IMG/VR virus record: IMGVR_UViG_3300042938_002732
Location: 31,363-95,362 of that record
Length of the DNA: 64,000 nucleotides
Strand: one strand, 5' to 3'
From: a virus
Of the stretch, positions 26,714-33,965 are shown one piece after another. Below the pieces are notes generated by a model. The model was not told the origin of the DNA, made no database searches, and worked only from the letters and a program-made list of their open reading frames with translations. The translations under genes and the position numbers were made by a program. Each line of letters opens with the position of its first letter. Position 1 is the stretch's first letter.

Positions 26714-26790
26714 GCGATGCCTCCAAAATCGCTCTCGCGCTCATTCTCCTGAGCTTTCTCTTCCTGAGCCTCGCCTTCCTCACACGATGA
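26710..26790 (+). CDS. 26-residue membrane peptide in lysis cassette
   Basis: A tiny gene that starts at an ATGA overlap with the holin and ends at an ATGA overlap with the endolysin. The peptide is a short polar head followed by a nearly continuous hydrophobic helix (ALALILLSFLFLSLAFLT). The double overlap argues that it is translated. It could be a holin regulator or a minimal spanin-like or antiholin peptide. Confidence 0.65.
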   Translation: MSDASKIALALILLSFLFLSLAFLTR

Positions 26791-27371
26791 CAACCGAGCA
26801 AATCCAAAAAATGCAGCGCATCATCGGCGTGAATCCCGATGGGTTCTGGGGGCCAAAGTCGCAGGCCCGATGCCGCGAGCATCTCAAGAGCCTCATGCCG
26901 ACCCCGAATCCCTGGCCTTTCTCAACGAGGGAGGGGCTGCGCGATTTCTACGGCGAGCCGGGGGATGAGGGCAACCTCGTCACCATCGAATTCCCCTACC
27001 CCATGTATTATGGCGGTCAGCGCGTGACAAAATCCCGCTGCCACAAAAAGGTCGCCGCCTCGCTCCTCCGCATCCTCACCGCCATAGGCCAGCGCGGCGC
27101 AGGCACACGCGAGATCATGGAGCCCGCCGAGGACTACGGCGGCATCTACAACTTTCGCAACAAACGCGGCGGCACGAGCCTCTCCGTCCACGCCTGGGGG
27201 GCCGCAATCGACCTCGATGCGGACGACAATTCCTTCCGCGATCCCTGGCCGCTTGTGGCCGATATGCCGCTGGCCGTCATGGAAGAATTCGCCAAAGAAG
27301 GATGGCAGTCGGCCGGGGCGTTCTGGGGGTTCGACGGGATGCATAGCGAAGCAACGCGCCCAAGAGTGTAA
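26787..27371 (+). CDS. Endolysin, M15 peptidase family
   Basis: A 194-residue protein whose ATG overlaps the preceding stop. Residues 1-40 (QIQKMQRIIGVNPDGFWGPK) look like a peptidoglycan-binding type 1 element. The catalytic part has the M15 zinc signature: SVHAWGAAIDLD (His and Asp ligands) and a C-terminal GFDGMHSEA (third His). Such enzymes cleave peptide stems of peptidoglycan. The last motif differs from the usual MHFE, so the exact subfamily is unclear. It is the last gene of the rightward late operon. Confidence 0.85.
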   Translation: MTTEQIQKMQRIIGVNPDGFWGPKSQARCREHLKSLMPTPNPWPFSTREGLRDFYGEPGDEGNLVTIEFPYPMYYGGQRVTKSRCHKKVAASLLRILTAIGQRGAGTREIMEPAEDYGGIYNFRNKRGGTSLSVHAWGAAIDLDADDNSFRDPWPLVADMPLAVMEEFAKEGWQSAGAFWGFDGMHSEATRPRV

Positions 27372-27406
27372 AAAAAATGCTTGACACCCGCAGAAGCCGA
27401 TAAAAT

Positions 27407-27565
27407 CTACTTCTCCGGTCTTTCGTGTTTAATACCGAGATCTTTTTCAACAAGATTTCGCAGGTATCCAGCAAGGCTTCGGTTTTCAATTTTAGCCTGG
27501 GCTTTGGCTCGGGCTGCGAGGCTTTTAGATGCGCGAAATCCAACAAACTTTATTTGCTTTTCCAT
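27407..27565 (-). CDS. Ribbon-helix-helix DNA-binding protein
   Basis: A 52-residue protein. KQIKFVGFRASKSLAARAKA followed by a helix-turn-helix region ENRSLAGYLRNLVEKDL is the pattern of Arc/CopG-type repressors: one beta-strand and two helices. It is transcribed away from the RHH gene at 27649, with an 80-bp divergent spacer between the starts. It ends convergently with the endolysin. Probably a transcriptional repressor of one or both divergent promoters. Confidence 0.7.
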   Translation of the reverse strand: MEKQIKFVGFRASKSLAARAKAQAKIENRSLAGYLRNLVEKDLGIKHERPEK

Positions 27566-27648
27566 AATGTAAGTTCCGTTTTTTCAAAAGGGGTTCAACA
27601 TTTTTTGCGTTTGCAAAATGAGCACGCTTTGCTAACAACAATGGCGAG

Positions 27649-27813
27649 ATGAAAAAAACGGGTGAAGTATTGGGCTTCCACTGCGAAGTGGAGCTTGCCG
27701 CTCTCATAGAGAGCCGGGCAAGGGACGAGGGGAAGACCGTCTCTGAATACATCCGAGAGGTTTTAATTCGCGGGCTGGAGGATGAGTCTCCAGCAGAGGG
27801 GCAACACTCTTAG
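27649..27813 (+). CDS. Ribbon-helix-helix DNA-binding protein
   Basis: A 54-residue protein: GEVLGFHCEVELAALIESRA as strand and first helix, then EGKTVSEYIREVLIRGL as the second helix, a clear RHH fold. It is divergent from the RHH gene at 27407-27565. The acidic end may be disordered. The arrangement recalls the divergent repressor pairs that control lysogeny. Confidence 0.7.
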   Translation: MKKTGEVLGFHCEVELAALIESRARDEGKTVSEYIREVLIRGLEDESPAEGQHS

Positions 27814-27844
27814 AGAATAATTCCATTTAGCCCCCCAGGCCCCC

Positions 27845-28051
27845 TCAGGCGCGCCGTTTCATTTCCTCCCGCACAATCGCGCGAATCTGATCCACGCCCA
27901 AAGCGGGCTCCCCGTCTGTCTGGGCGATCAGAATCTCAATGAACTGGCTCACACTCAATCCCCGTTTCTCGGCAAGGCGCGCAGCCTTCTTCTTCAGCTC
28001 CAGATCAAGCCGGAGCGTGATCTTGGGGTCGTCAAGATTTATTTTTCGCAT
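27845..28051 (-). CDS. Ribbon-helix-helix DNA-binding protein
   Basis: A 68-residue protein starting at the ATG at 28051 (an upstream in-frame ATG at 28069 is possible). PKITLRLDLELKKKAARLAE and GLSVSQFIEILIAQ give strand-helix-helix of the RHH class. A 25-residue helical tail follows (VDQIRAIVREEMKRRA). It is divergent from the RHH-like gene at 28146. Confidence 0.7.
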   Translation of the reverse strand: MRKINLDDPKITLRLDLELKKKAARLAEKRGLSVSQFIEILIAQTDGEPALGVDQIRAIVREEMKRRA

Positions 28052-28125
28052 ACGTCTAATATACGGCAAAGAGTTTTTTTCGCAAATTTATCTTTGAGCG
28101 GAAAAGAAAGTCCGATAGAAAACAT

Positions 28126-28192
28126 TCCGTCATCAAAAAGTATTCATGACCTTAAAAAATATGAAATCAGGAGATCACCCCACCAAAAAAAG
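28126..28192 (+). repeat. Duplicated leader and gene start, copy 1
   Basis: TCCGTCATCAAAAAGTAT lies just before the ATG at 28146 and recurs at 28434 before the ATG at 28454. The match continues through the first 15 codons (both contain MKSG-D/E-HP). The upstream part is non-coding, so it is either a conserved promoter/operator or a trace of recent duplication. Confidence 0.75.
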
Positions 28193-28397
28193 GCCACTCA
28201 AGATGGCAGTCCGCAAGCCTTCGGAACCCCGGCTGGCAACCGCCAAGCGGGGCCGTGCAGTGCGGCGGGACAACCCGCAAACCCTCACCCTCCACCTCGC
28301 TCTCGAATTCAAGCGCCGGGCCTTCGATCTCGCCACGGCGCGCCGCTGCTCGATCAGCCGACTGGTCGAGGATTTGATCGCGGCCTGCAGGGAGTAG
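28146..28397 (+). CDS. RHH-like protein with basic N-terminal arm, copy 1
   Basis: An 83-residue, strongly basic protein. The C-terminal 40 residues (NPQTLTLHLALEFKRRAFDL, then SISRLVEDLIAACRE) have the strand-helix-helix order of RHH proteins, preceded by a basic, probably flexible arm. It is the paralogue of the gene at 28454-28741. Confidence 0.6.
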   Translation: MTLKNMKSGDHPTKKRPLKMAVRKPSEPRLATAKRGRAVRRDNPQTLTLHLALEFKRRAFDLATARRCSISRLVEDLIAACRE

Positions 28398-28433
28398 TTT
28401 TTTTTTATAGTTGGGGAAAACCACGTCAAATAA

Positions 28434-28500
28434 TCCGTCATCAAAAAGTATACATGGCCAATAAAAACATGAAATCAGGGGAACACCCCATAACGGTAAA
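28434..28500 (+). repeat. Duplicated leader and gene start, copy 2
   Basis: Second copy of the leader described at 28126, immediately upstream of the paralogous gene. The two copies are 308 bp apart. Confidence 0.75.
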
Positions 28501-28741
28501 AACGCTGGCTTGCATGCCATCGGTGCGGGCGGCACGATCGCTCGCGTTTGCCAACTCCCCCAAGTCCGAAAGCAGTGTCGGCGCGTTCAAGCGGGGGCGC
28601 CCTCAGCGGCAGGACAACCCGCAAAAAACCACCCTCAATATCGCACCGGCAATAAAGGCGAAGGCCTTCGACCTCGCGACAGCCCGCCGATGCTCAATCG
28701 GCCGCCTGGTCGAAGACTTGATCGCCGCCTGCAAGGAGTAA
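28454..28741 (+). CDS. RHH-like protein with basic N-terminal arm, copy 2
   Basis: A 95-residue paralogue of the preceding gene. The last 40 residues are almost the same (FDLATARRCSIGRLVEDLIA), while the N-terminal arm carries an unrelated insertion of about a dozen residues. It has the same leader as copy 1. Probably DNA-binding; possible role in the lysogeny circuit. Confidence 0.6.
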   Translation: MANKNMKSGEHPITVKTLACMPSVRAARSLAFANSPKSESSVGAFKRGRPQRQDNPQKTTLNIAPAIKAKAFDLATARRCSIGRLVEDLIAACKE

Positions 28742-28745
28742 GAAT

Positions 28746-29003
28746 ATGGCGAGCTATTCTGTCATTATGGCCGAGCGGCGCGGCGCAGTCGGTGTCGAGG
28801 ACGCTGAGCGCATCGTGGGTGGGGCTCAGATGCTCTCCCTTGTGCGGCGAGCTGGATGGCTCACTCCGAAGGTGCAGGGCAACCGGCTCACCCTTTTCGA
28901 CTACGACGAGTGCCTTGGGGCTTGGAAGCGCGTGTGTCTGGAGGGTGTGGAGGCGTTGCGAGCGGCGGCGACCGGAACCCCACTTCAATCTCCGAATCAT
29001 TAG
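28746..29003 (+). CDS. Putative excisionase-like small DNA-binding protein
   Basis: An 85-residue protein. MLSLVRRAGWLTPKVQGNRL followed by TLFDYDECLGAWKRV has the winged-helix look of MerR/Xis-type proteins: a helix-turn-helix, then an arginine-containing wing. It starts five bases after the RHH copy 2 gene. Its last 116 bases overlap the 3' end of the integrase on the other strand. A recombination directionality factor would fit the place next to int, but this is inference. Confidence 0.5.
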   Translation: MASYSVIMAERRGAVGVEDAERIVGGAQMLSLVRRAGWLTPKVQGNRLTLFDYDECLGAWKRVCLEGVEALRAAATGTPLQSPNH

Positions 29004-30051
29004 GAAGAAGATGAGCGTAATGTTTTTGAACCACTTTCACATCGTCGCCCATCCACTCCGCGATCTTGAAGATCGAGCAGCCAGCGCTTGCGAGCAGGCT
29101 CGCAAAGGTGTGGCGCATGACGTGGGGCGTGACCCACGGGCATCCCTTCCCCTCCATGTATTGGGCGAAGGGTCGTTTGAAGTCGTATCTGTAGCGGCTG
29201 CGGCCCTTCTTGGTGTCGGGGGCGACGATGTAGGGCTCCTCCAGTTCGAATTCCTTCAAAAAAGCACGGAATGCCGCCGTGAGAGGGATCGTGCGCTCCT
29301 CGCTATCCTTGAAGGCGATTCCAGCGTGCTTGGTCAAGTGCAGCAGGCCCGCCTTCAGGTCGAACCACTCGGCCTTGGACTCAATAATTTCATTTTTCCT
29401 CAAACCAGCATGAAATCCACAAAGCAAAATATATTTAAGTTGTGCGTCCCTGCACTCAGCGATCAGGCGGTCGCGAAGCTCGGGGCGGCAGAATTTTTTT
29501 CTAACGCCCGTCTTCGGGGTCTTGATCTTCTGTTTGCTCCTGCGCGTCGTCAGCGGGATCACGGGGTTCGAGGCGCAGGAGCGTTTGATCTCGGTGCACC
29601 AGTTGAAAAAACTCTGAATGGTCATCAGGTTCCCGTAAGCCGTGCTCGGCTTGACGCTCTTGCAGCGCATGTCGTGGTAGGCTCGCATGTCCTCCGTCGT
29701 GACTTTGGAGGGCGGAATCCTTCCCGCCCATTTCGCCCATTGGCGCAGCACGCAACGCTTCGCCTCCAGCGACGCCTCCGTCCAGTTGCCTGTGCGCACG
29801 CAGAACGCAGCGTAATCATCGACCGCGAACTCAAGGTGGGAGCCATCGCTCAAAACCTCCGCTCCGTTAAGCGCGGCGATCTTTTTAACGGCCTCGAAGG
29901 GGTCGTTAGTCTCCAGGGACACGAAATCCCTCTTGCCGTTGAGCTGGCGGGCATACCAGTAAAAGGCCCCGCGCTTGTAGAGACCCTTCACTTTGATCGT
30001 CGGTGCGGTGCTGGCCTGGGTTTGCGGCGGTTTTCGGGGCGGTGTTCTCAT
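28888..30051 (-). CDS. int: Tyrosine-family site-specific integrase
   Basis: A 387-residue phage integrase. Residues 15-60 are an arm-binding type N-terminus, 65-160 the SAM-like core-binding domain, 185-350 the catalytic domain. Catalytic residues visible: Arg218 (GFHAGLRKNEI), Lys248 (FKDSEERTIPL region), His310-x-x-Arg313 (PHVMRHTFASLL), and the nucleophile Tyr345 (QKHYAHL). The usual His/Trp position is WMGD. The C-terminal 35 residues are Pro/Arg-rich and probably disordered. The gene is transcribed away from the attP site just upstream, the classic int-attP layout. Confidence 0.92.
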   Translation of the reverse strand: MRTPPRKPPQTQASTAPTIKVKGLYKRGAFYWYARQLNGKRDFVSLETNDPFEAVKKIAALNGAEVLSDGSHLEFAVDDYAAFCVRTGNWTEASLEAKRCVLRQWAKWAGRIPPSKVTTEDMRAYHDMRCKSVKPSTAYGNLMTIQSFFNWCTEIKRSCASNPVIPLTTRRSKQKIKTPKTGVRKKFCRPELRDRLIAECRDAQLKYILLCGFHAGLRKNEIIESKAEWFDLKAGLLHLTKHAGIAFKDSEERTIPLTAAFRAFLKEFELEEPYIVAPDTKKGRSRYRYDFKRPFAQYMEGKGCPWVTPHVMRHTFASLLASAGCSIFKIAEWMGDDVKVVQKHYAHLLPNDSEIEVGFRSPPLATPPHPPDTRASKPQGTRRSRKG

Positions 30052-30053
30052 AA

Positions 30054-30093
30054 AAGTGTTACAATTTCACTGTCACACTTTGCTGTCACACTT
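30054..30093 (+). promoter_or_regulatory. Arm-type integrase-binding repeats, left arm
   Basis: TGTCACACTT occurs at 30071-30080 and 30084-30093, and the inverted form AAGTGTTACA at 30054-30063. The same decamer (TGTAACACTT) recurs on the other side of the attP core. The left-arm copies overlap the int promoter region, so Int may also repress itself. Confidence 0.7.
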
Positions 30094-30138
30094 TCAAGTT
30101 CCGTATGGGGACGTATGGGGCTATATGGGCTTGGGGAG

Positions 30139-30188
30139 TGGTGCGCGGTACAGGGTTCGAACCTGTGGCCCCTACCGTGTCAAGATGG
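30139..30188 (-). other. attP: attP core: 3' half of tRNA-Val(GAC)
   Basis: Read on the minus strand, the stretch gives an anticodon loop TTGACAC (anticodon GAC), a 3' anticodon strand GGTAG, a five-base T-stem ACAGG/CCTGT round the loop TTCGAAC, the acceptor strand ACCGCGC, a discriminator A and CCA. The 5' half of a tRNA is missing and the 5' anticodon strand does not pair fully (CCATC against GGTAG). This is how a phage attP that restores the 3' end of a host tRNA gene looks. No complete tRNA gene is present. Confidence 0.8.
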
Positions 30189-30203
30189 GAAATCAGTAGG
30201 CAA

Positions 30204-30267
30204 TGTAACACTTCCATGTAACACCGGCTTTTTCTTCGCCTCCGGCACTACCGCAAATGTAACACTT
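30204..30267 (+). promoter_or_regulatory. Arm-type integrase-binding repeats, right arm
   Basis: TGTAACACTT at 30204-30213 and 30258-30267, with a partial copy TGTAACACC at 30217. Together with the left-arm copies they flank the tRNA-like core on both sides, as P and P' arm sites do in lambda-type integration. Confidence 0.7.
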
Positions 30268-30284
30268 TTCGGGGGGGTGGCCTT

Positions 30285-31418
30285 ATGAGCGTGGATGACG
30301 AGTATCACGCTCACAAGCGACGGGAAGAGGCGCGCTACGTTCTTGCTTTTGACGAGTTCGAGCAAAACCTCACTCCTGAGCAGCGCAGGATGCTGGGTTC
30401 GGCGGCGGTGCCGGATGTCGAGGATACGCGTTCACATGGGTCGAGGCGCGTGTCGCTGGGCGTGTTGACGGATGCGGCGGAGCGCGTGTCCGCCTCCTAC
30501 ACCCCTAATATGACGGAGGCGCTGGATGGGACATTTGATAATCCTTCGCCTGAGTTGCTGGCGGAGATGCTGGGGGTTCCTCTGAATGTGGTGGCGGAGG
30601 CTGTGCTGGAGGATTTGAAGCCAACGCCAGAACTCTTGGCTGAGAAACTGGGGGTGTCCCTGGATGTGGCGCAGAGGATTTTCGATTGGCACAACGCGGC
30701 GGCGGCACGCAATGCAGAGAGAATCAAGATGCGGGCGATCGTTCGTATCGCGGGGGTTTTCCTCGATTGCGCGAATTCCAAGCTATCTGCGGCGGGGCTC
30801 ACCTTCGCTGGCGGCTTGGCTCTACAGTATGGGATCGGCTCGATCCAAGATTACGCAGCAAGCATCGATGTGTCTCGGGCGGCCATCTACAAGAATGTGA
30901 AGTTCTGGCAAAGCGAGTTGGATTTGCCTGAGCGTTTTGCTCCAGGGCTGCGACATCCGAATCTTTCGGATCAGCATTATCTCCTCGTCCAAAAACTGGC
31001 TTTCCCGAGCGAACAAAAGCTCGCCTCGGGGGTTCGCGGGATTCTGGCTTGGCACAGGCGGGCTTCGGCGCGGAAGGCTGAGAATATCAAGGTGCGTGCG
31101 ATCGAGCGGATTGCAGGAGCGTTTCTCGATTGCGCAAATTCGAAGCTCACGGCGGCGGGTCTGGCTTATGCGGCGGACCTCGCTCTCACGGCGGGGCTCG
31201 GAACCATGCAGGATTACGCTCTCAAGATCGCGGTGTCGCGGGCGGCGATATCCAAGAATGCAAAATTCTGGCAACGCGAATTGGACCTGCCTGCGGCGTC
31301 CAATATGCGGGCTGCCGAAAAATGTCGGGCCTATAGCGAGGCTCAGAAAGCCAAACACTGGCGCAACCAAAAATTCACCTTGAGCCACGAGGCACTTAAG
31401 CGCTTCGCCGGGGTGTAA
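30285..31418 (+). CDS. DNA-binding protein with internal HTH duplication
   Basis: A 377-residue protein. Two copies of a 65-residue module lie at about 145-210 and 270-335: 'RIAG-x-FLDCANSKL-x-AAGL', then 'QDYA-x-x-I-x-VSRAA-I-x-KN-x-KFWQ-x-ELDLP'. The second part is a helix-turn-helix. A short repeat PELLAEMLGVPLNV / PELLAEKLGVSLDV lies at about 88-125 and also looks like HTH. It is the first gene of the rightward replication cluster, so an origin-binding or regulatory role is plausible. Confidence 0.6.
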   Translation: MSVDDEYHAHKRREEARYVLAFDEFEQNLTPEQRRMLGSAAVPDVEDTRSHGSRRVSLGVLTDAAERVSASYTPNMTEALDGTFDNPSPELLAEMLGVPLNVVAEAVLEDLKPTPELLAEKLGVSLDVAQRIFDWHNAAAARNAERIKMRAIVRIAGVFLDCANSKLSAAGLTFAGGLALQYGIGSIQDYAASIDVSRAAIYKNVKFWQSELDLPERFAPGLRHPNLSDQHYLLVQKLAFPSEQKLASGVRGILAWHRRASARKAENIKVRAIERIAGAFLDCANSKLTAAGLAYAADLALTAGLGTMQDYALKIAVSRAAISKNAKFWQRELDLPAASNMRAAEKCRAYSEAQKAKHWRNQKFTLSHEALKRFAGV

Positions 31419-31436
31419 CACGCAGAAATAAAAAAC

Positions 31437-32123
31437 ATGGAAAACACAAAAGAAAAAGAAATCTGGGAGTTGATGCTCTCGGTATCGGTTGATGGCAAGG
31501 AACTGGAGGACGGGGCGAAGGCCCGGTGGACTCCGATGGGGCTTGATTTGCCCGAAACGACGACGCTGGAAAACATCAAGGAAATCCTCACGGCCTTCAA
31601 GGCTTGGGATACGGCTGGCGCTGTGGCGCTGGCGGATCTTTTCACTTTCGTCCGTGCGAATGGCTGGGAGCGCGAGGTGGAGGTGTTTCTGGCTCAGATG
31701 GAATTTGACCTCGCCTTGGTTAAGCGAGCTCGGGCGGTGAGCGATGTTCCTCGCGGGCTGCGGCATTCGAGGCTGACGGCGGAGCATTATTTTGTCGTCG
31801 CTGGGCTCGAGTATGATTGGCAGGCGCATTGGCTCCATAAGGCGGTGAAGCACAAAATGACGGGGCTTGTCCTGAAGCGTTCGATCGAAGCCAAGAGGGT
31901 GTTGAGCAAGGAGCAGATTGAGATGATGAGCGGCCAGGGCAGCGGAATCCTGAACTACCACGGGGTGCTGAACCGCTGGGAGCGTTGGGAGAAGAAGGTC
32001 GGCGGCGAGGAGGGGATTCTCTCCTGGCCGACCGATACGCTGGAGCGTTGGATCGAGGATGTGGCTCCGATCGCGAAGCTCCATGACAAGGCTGTGGCCA
32101 AGGTGAAGGAGGCATTGAAATGA
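31437..32123 (+). CDS. Hypothetical protein in replication cluster
   Basis: A 228-residue mostly helical protein without recognised motif. Residues 105-125 (RGLRHSRLTAEHYFVVAGLE) resemble a segment of the preceding protein (APGLRHPNLSDQHYLLVQKL), which hints at a shared domain. It ends in an ATGA overlap with the next gene. Confidence 0.55.
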   Translation: MENTKEKEIWELMLSVSVDGKELEDGAKARWTPMGLDLPETTTLENIKEILTAFKAWDTAGAVALADLFTFVRANGWEREVEVFLAQMEFDLALVKRARAVSDVPRGLRHSRLTAEHYFVVAGLEYDWQAHWLHKAVKHKMTGLVLKRSIEAKRVLSKEQIEMMSGQGSGILNYHGVLNRWERWEKKVGGEEGILSWPTDTLERWIEDVAPIAKLHDKAVAKVKEALK

Positions 32124-32605
32124 GTTACACACCTGAGACGGATTCGATGGTTGAAGAAAGTTTTCATCGAATAAATTTCCCGACCAGTCCAGTTCCTGCC
32201 GAATTTGCTCGCCGCTTGGAGCGCGAGCGCGACGAGGCGAGAACCTTGGGCGCGGATTTGCAAGACGTGCTGTTGGAGGCGTTGGATTTTTCCTCAACAG
32301 GGCGCGAGGAGACAGCGGCGAAGGCTGCGGTGTTGACCGAGCGCGGGGCGCATGTGTCGGGCTTCGTATTGAGGCCCGACGATGGAATCTCGGATGTGGC
32401 GATCGTGTGCAACGGCTGCACGCGGCGGCTCTCGCCTGCGGAGATGCAGTGGCTCATGCACGAGTCGCACTCGCCGATCACGATGGATGTGGCTGGGCTT
32501 CTGGAAGAGAACCGGAAACTGGCTCGCAGACTGGATGACATGACTTCGGTGAACATGCTGCAGCAGGCGGTGGTGCGCGAGCTGCGGGCAAAACTTAAAA
32601 AATAA
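32120..32605 (+). CDS. Hypothetical protein with CxxC, replication cluster
   Basis: A 161-residue protein coupled by an ATGA overlap. The N- and C-terminal thirds are charged helices (likely coiled coil: EFARRLERERDEARTL and LLEENRKLARRLDDM). The middle contains CNGC with a following HESHSP, a possible half zinc site. It precedes the primase. Confidence 0.5.
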   Translation: MSYTPETDSMVEESFHRINFPTSPVPAEFARRLERERDEARTLGADLQDVLLEALDFSSTGREETAAKAAVLTERGAHVSGFVLRPDDGISDVAIVCNGCTRRLSPAEMQWLMHESHSPITMDVAGLLEENRKLARRLDDMTSVNMLQQAVVRELRAKLKK

Positions 32606-32618
32606 GGAGGCTAAATCT

Positions 32619-33965
32619 GTGGTGGATGTGAGCGAAATAAAAGCTCGGGTGACTCTGCGTGAGTTGCTGGAGCGAGATGGGGTGTCCCTGCGTCGAGCAG
32701 GGACATCTTGGGTGGCGTGCTGCCCGATACATAATGAGACGACACCTTCATTCCACCTGCATGAGAAGGCGGGTGGGGATTGGTTCAAATGCTTTGGCTG
32801 CGATGCCAAGGGGGATGTGGTGGAATACATGCAGTTGGCGCATGGCATGGATTTCATCCAGGCAAAGGATGCACTGGCGGCAATCGCGGGGTTGGGTGGT
32901 TCGGCGGATGCGATCCCGAGGCCGCTGCCGAAGCGGGAGTTACCGCAAGAGGGGGCGGTGGTGATCGAGGCTCTGGAGGGTGATGCTGCTCTGAAGTGGG
33001 AGCGTGCTTGCTCGGAGCTCTACACGGATGGGGCTGAGGTGGCGCGCTGGGCGGCGTGGAGGGGCTTGCGTCCTGCGGTGATCGAGTGGGCGGCGAGGCG
33101 AGGCCTGTGTGGACGGGTGATGATGTATGGGGAGTGGCGGGAGGCGTTTCTGATCCGTGATGTTGCGGCGGCCGCCGGATTCGAGGACTTGGGGGGCACC
33201 TGCATGAGGAACATAGGTTTCCATGTGCGATTAGCTCCACGAAAGGAGGGGGAGAAGGCGAGCTGGCGCTACTCGAATCGCTGGGTGCAAGGCGAGAGGC
33301 TGGAGTGCGAGGCTTCGCGGGGGCTGGGGGCGTGGCCTTTTGTGGTGCTGCCGGAGGGCTTTGAGCGCGAGTGGAAATATATTTTCTGCTGCGAGGGGCA
33401 GTGGGATGCTCTGGCACTGATCGATGTGATGGGTTGGGAAACGAGGTGGCCGGCGCAAGTGGCGGTTTTTGGGATGCGGGGGGCGACGAGCTGGAAGCGG
33501 ATGCTGGACTATACGATGCGGACTGATGCGACGGCTTTTCTCATGGCGGATAATGATGAAGCAGGAATGGGATGGTTTGTTGGTGAAGAAAATTTTGCAG
33601 ATACCCTGCGGAAGCGGGTGAAGGCGGTGCATGGATACTCACCCCTGGCGAAGGATCTGAATGACGATGTGCGCGGGTGGGATGAGGCGGGCCGCGAGGC
33701 TTTCCGCGCAAATCTCCGAAAGCGGATCGCGAAGCAGAAGGGCTTTGCGAAGATGAAGCCGACTTTTCTGAAGTGGCTCTCTGGCGAGAAAAAGAAGGAG
33801 CGCACGGATGGGGTGGTGGAATTTGCGAGGGTGGTGACGCGGCGTGGGGCGCAGGTGCCGAAGGGTCGGGCACGCAAAAAGGTGTGGGTGAGATTCATGC
33901 AGGCTTGGCCGGAGCATGAGGGGGCGTTTTTCAAGGCTTGGGCTGAGTGGGAGGCGATCAAGTGA
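32619..33965 (+). CDS. DNA primase, CHC2 zinc finger and Toprim
   Basis: A 448-residue primase. Start is the GTG at 32619, set by a perfect AAGGAGG at 32603-32610. The CHC2 zinc finger is at residues 33-70: ACCPIHNETTPSF, then WFKCFGCDAKGDVVEYM (Cys35, His38, Cys58, Cys61). The Toprim core is C-terminal: IFCCEGQWDALAL (catalytic Glu) and FLMADNDEAGMGW (acidic pair). It makes RNA primers for phage replication. No helicase domain is fused; an ATPase follows as separate genes. Confidence 0.9.
   Translation: MVDVSEIKARVTLRELLERDGVSLRRAGTSWVACCPIHNETTPSFHLHEKAGGDWFKCFGCDAKGDVVEYMQLAHGMDFIQAKDALAAIAGLGGSADAIPRPLPKRELPQEGAVVIEALEGDAALKWERACSELYTDGAEVARWAAWRGLRPAVIEWAARRGLCGRVMMYGEWREAFLIRDVAAAAGFEDLGGTCMRNIGFHVRLAPRKEGEKASWRYSNRWVQGERLECEASRGLGAWPFVVLPEGFEREWKYIFCCEGQWDALALIDVMGWETRWPAQVAVFGMRGATSWKRMLDYTMRTDATAFLMADNDEAGMGWFVGEENFADTLRKRVKAVHGYSPLAKDLNDDVRGWDEAGREAFRANLRKRIAKQKGFAKMKPTFLKWLSGEKKKERTDGVVEFARVVTRRGAQVPKGRARKKVWVRFMQAWPEHEGAFFKAWAEWEAIK

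Noticed and set aside
27379-27405. TTGACA ... TAAAAT promoter after the endolysin
   Set aside because: The spacer is 14 bases, too short for a good sigma-70-type promoter, and the sequence overlaps the end of the leftward RHH gene.
30139-30205. Complete tRNA gene on the minus strand
   Set aside because: Only the anticodon loop, T-arm and acceptor 3' strand are present. D-arm and 5' acceptor strand are missing and the 5' anticodon strand does not pair.
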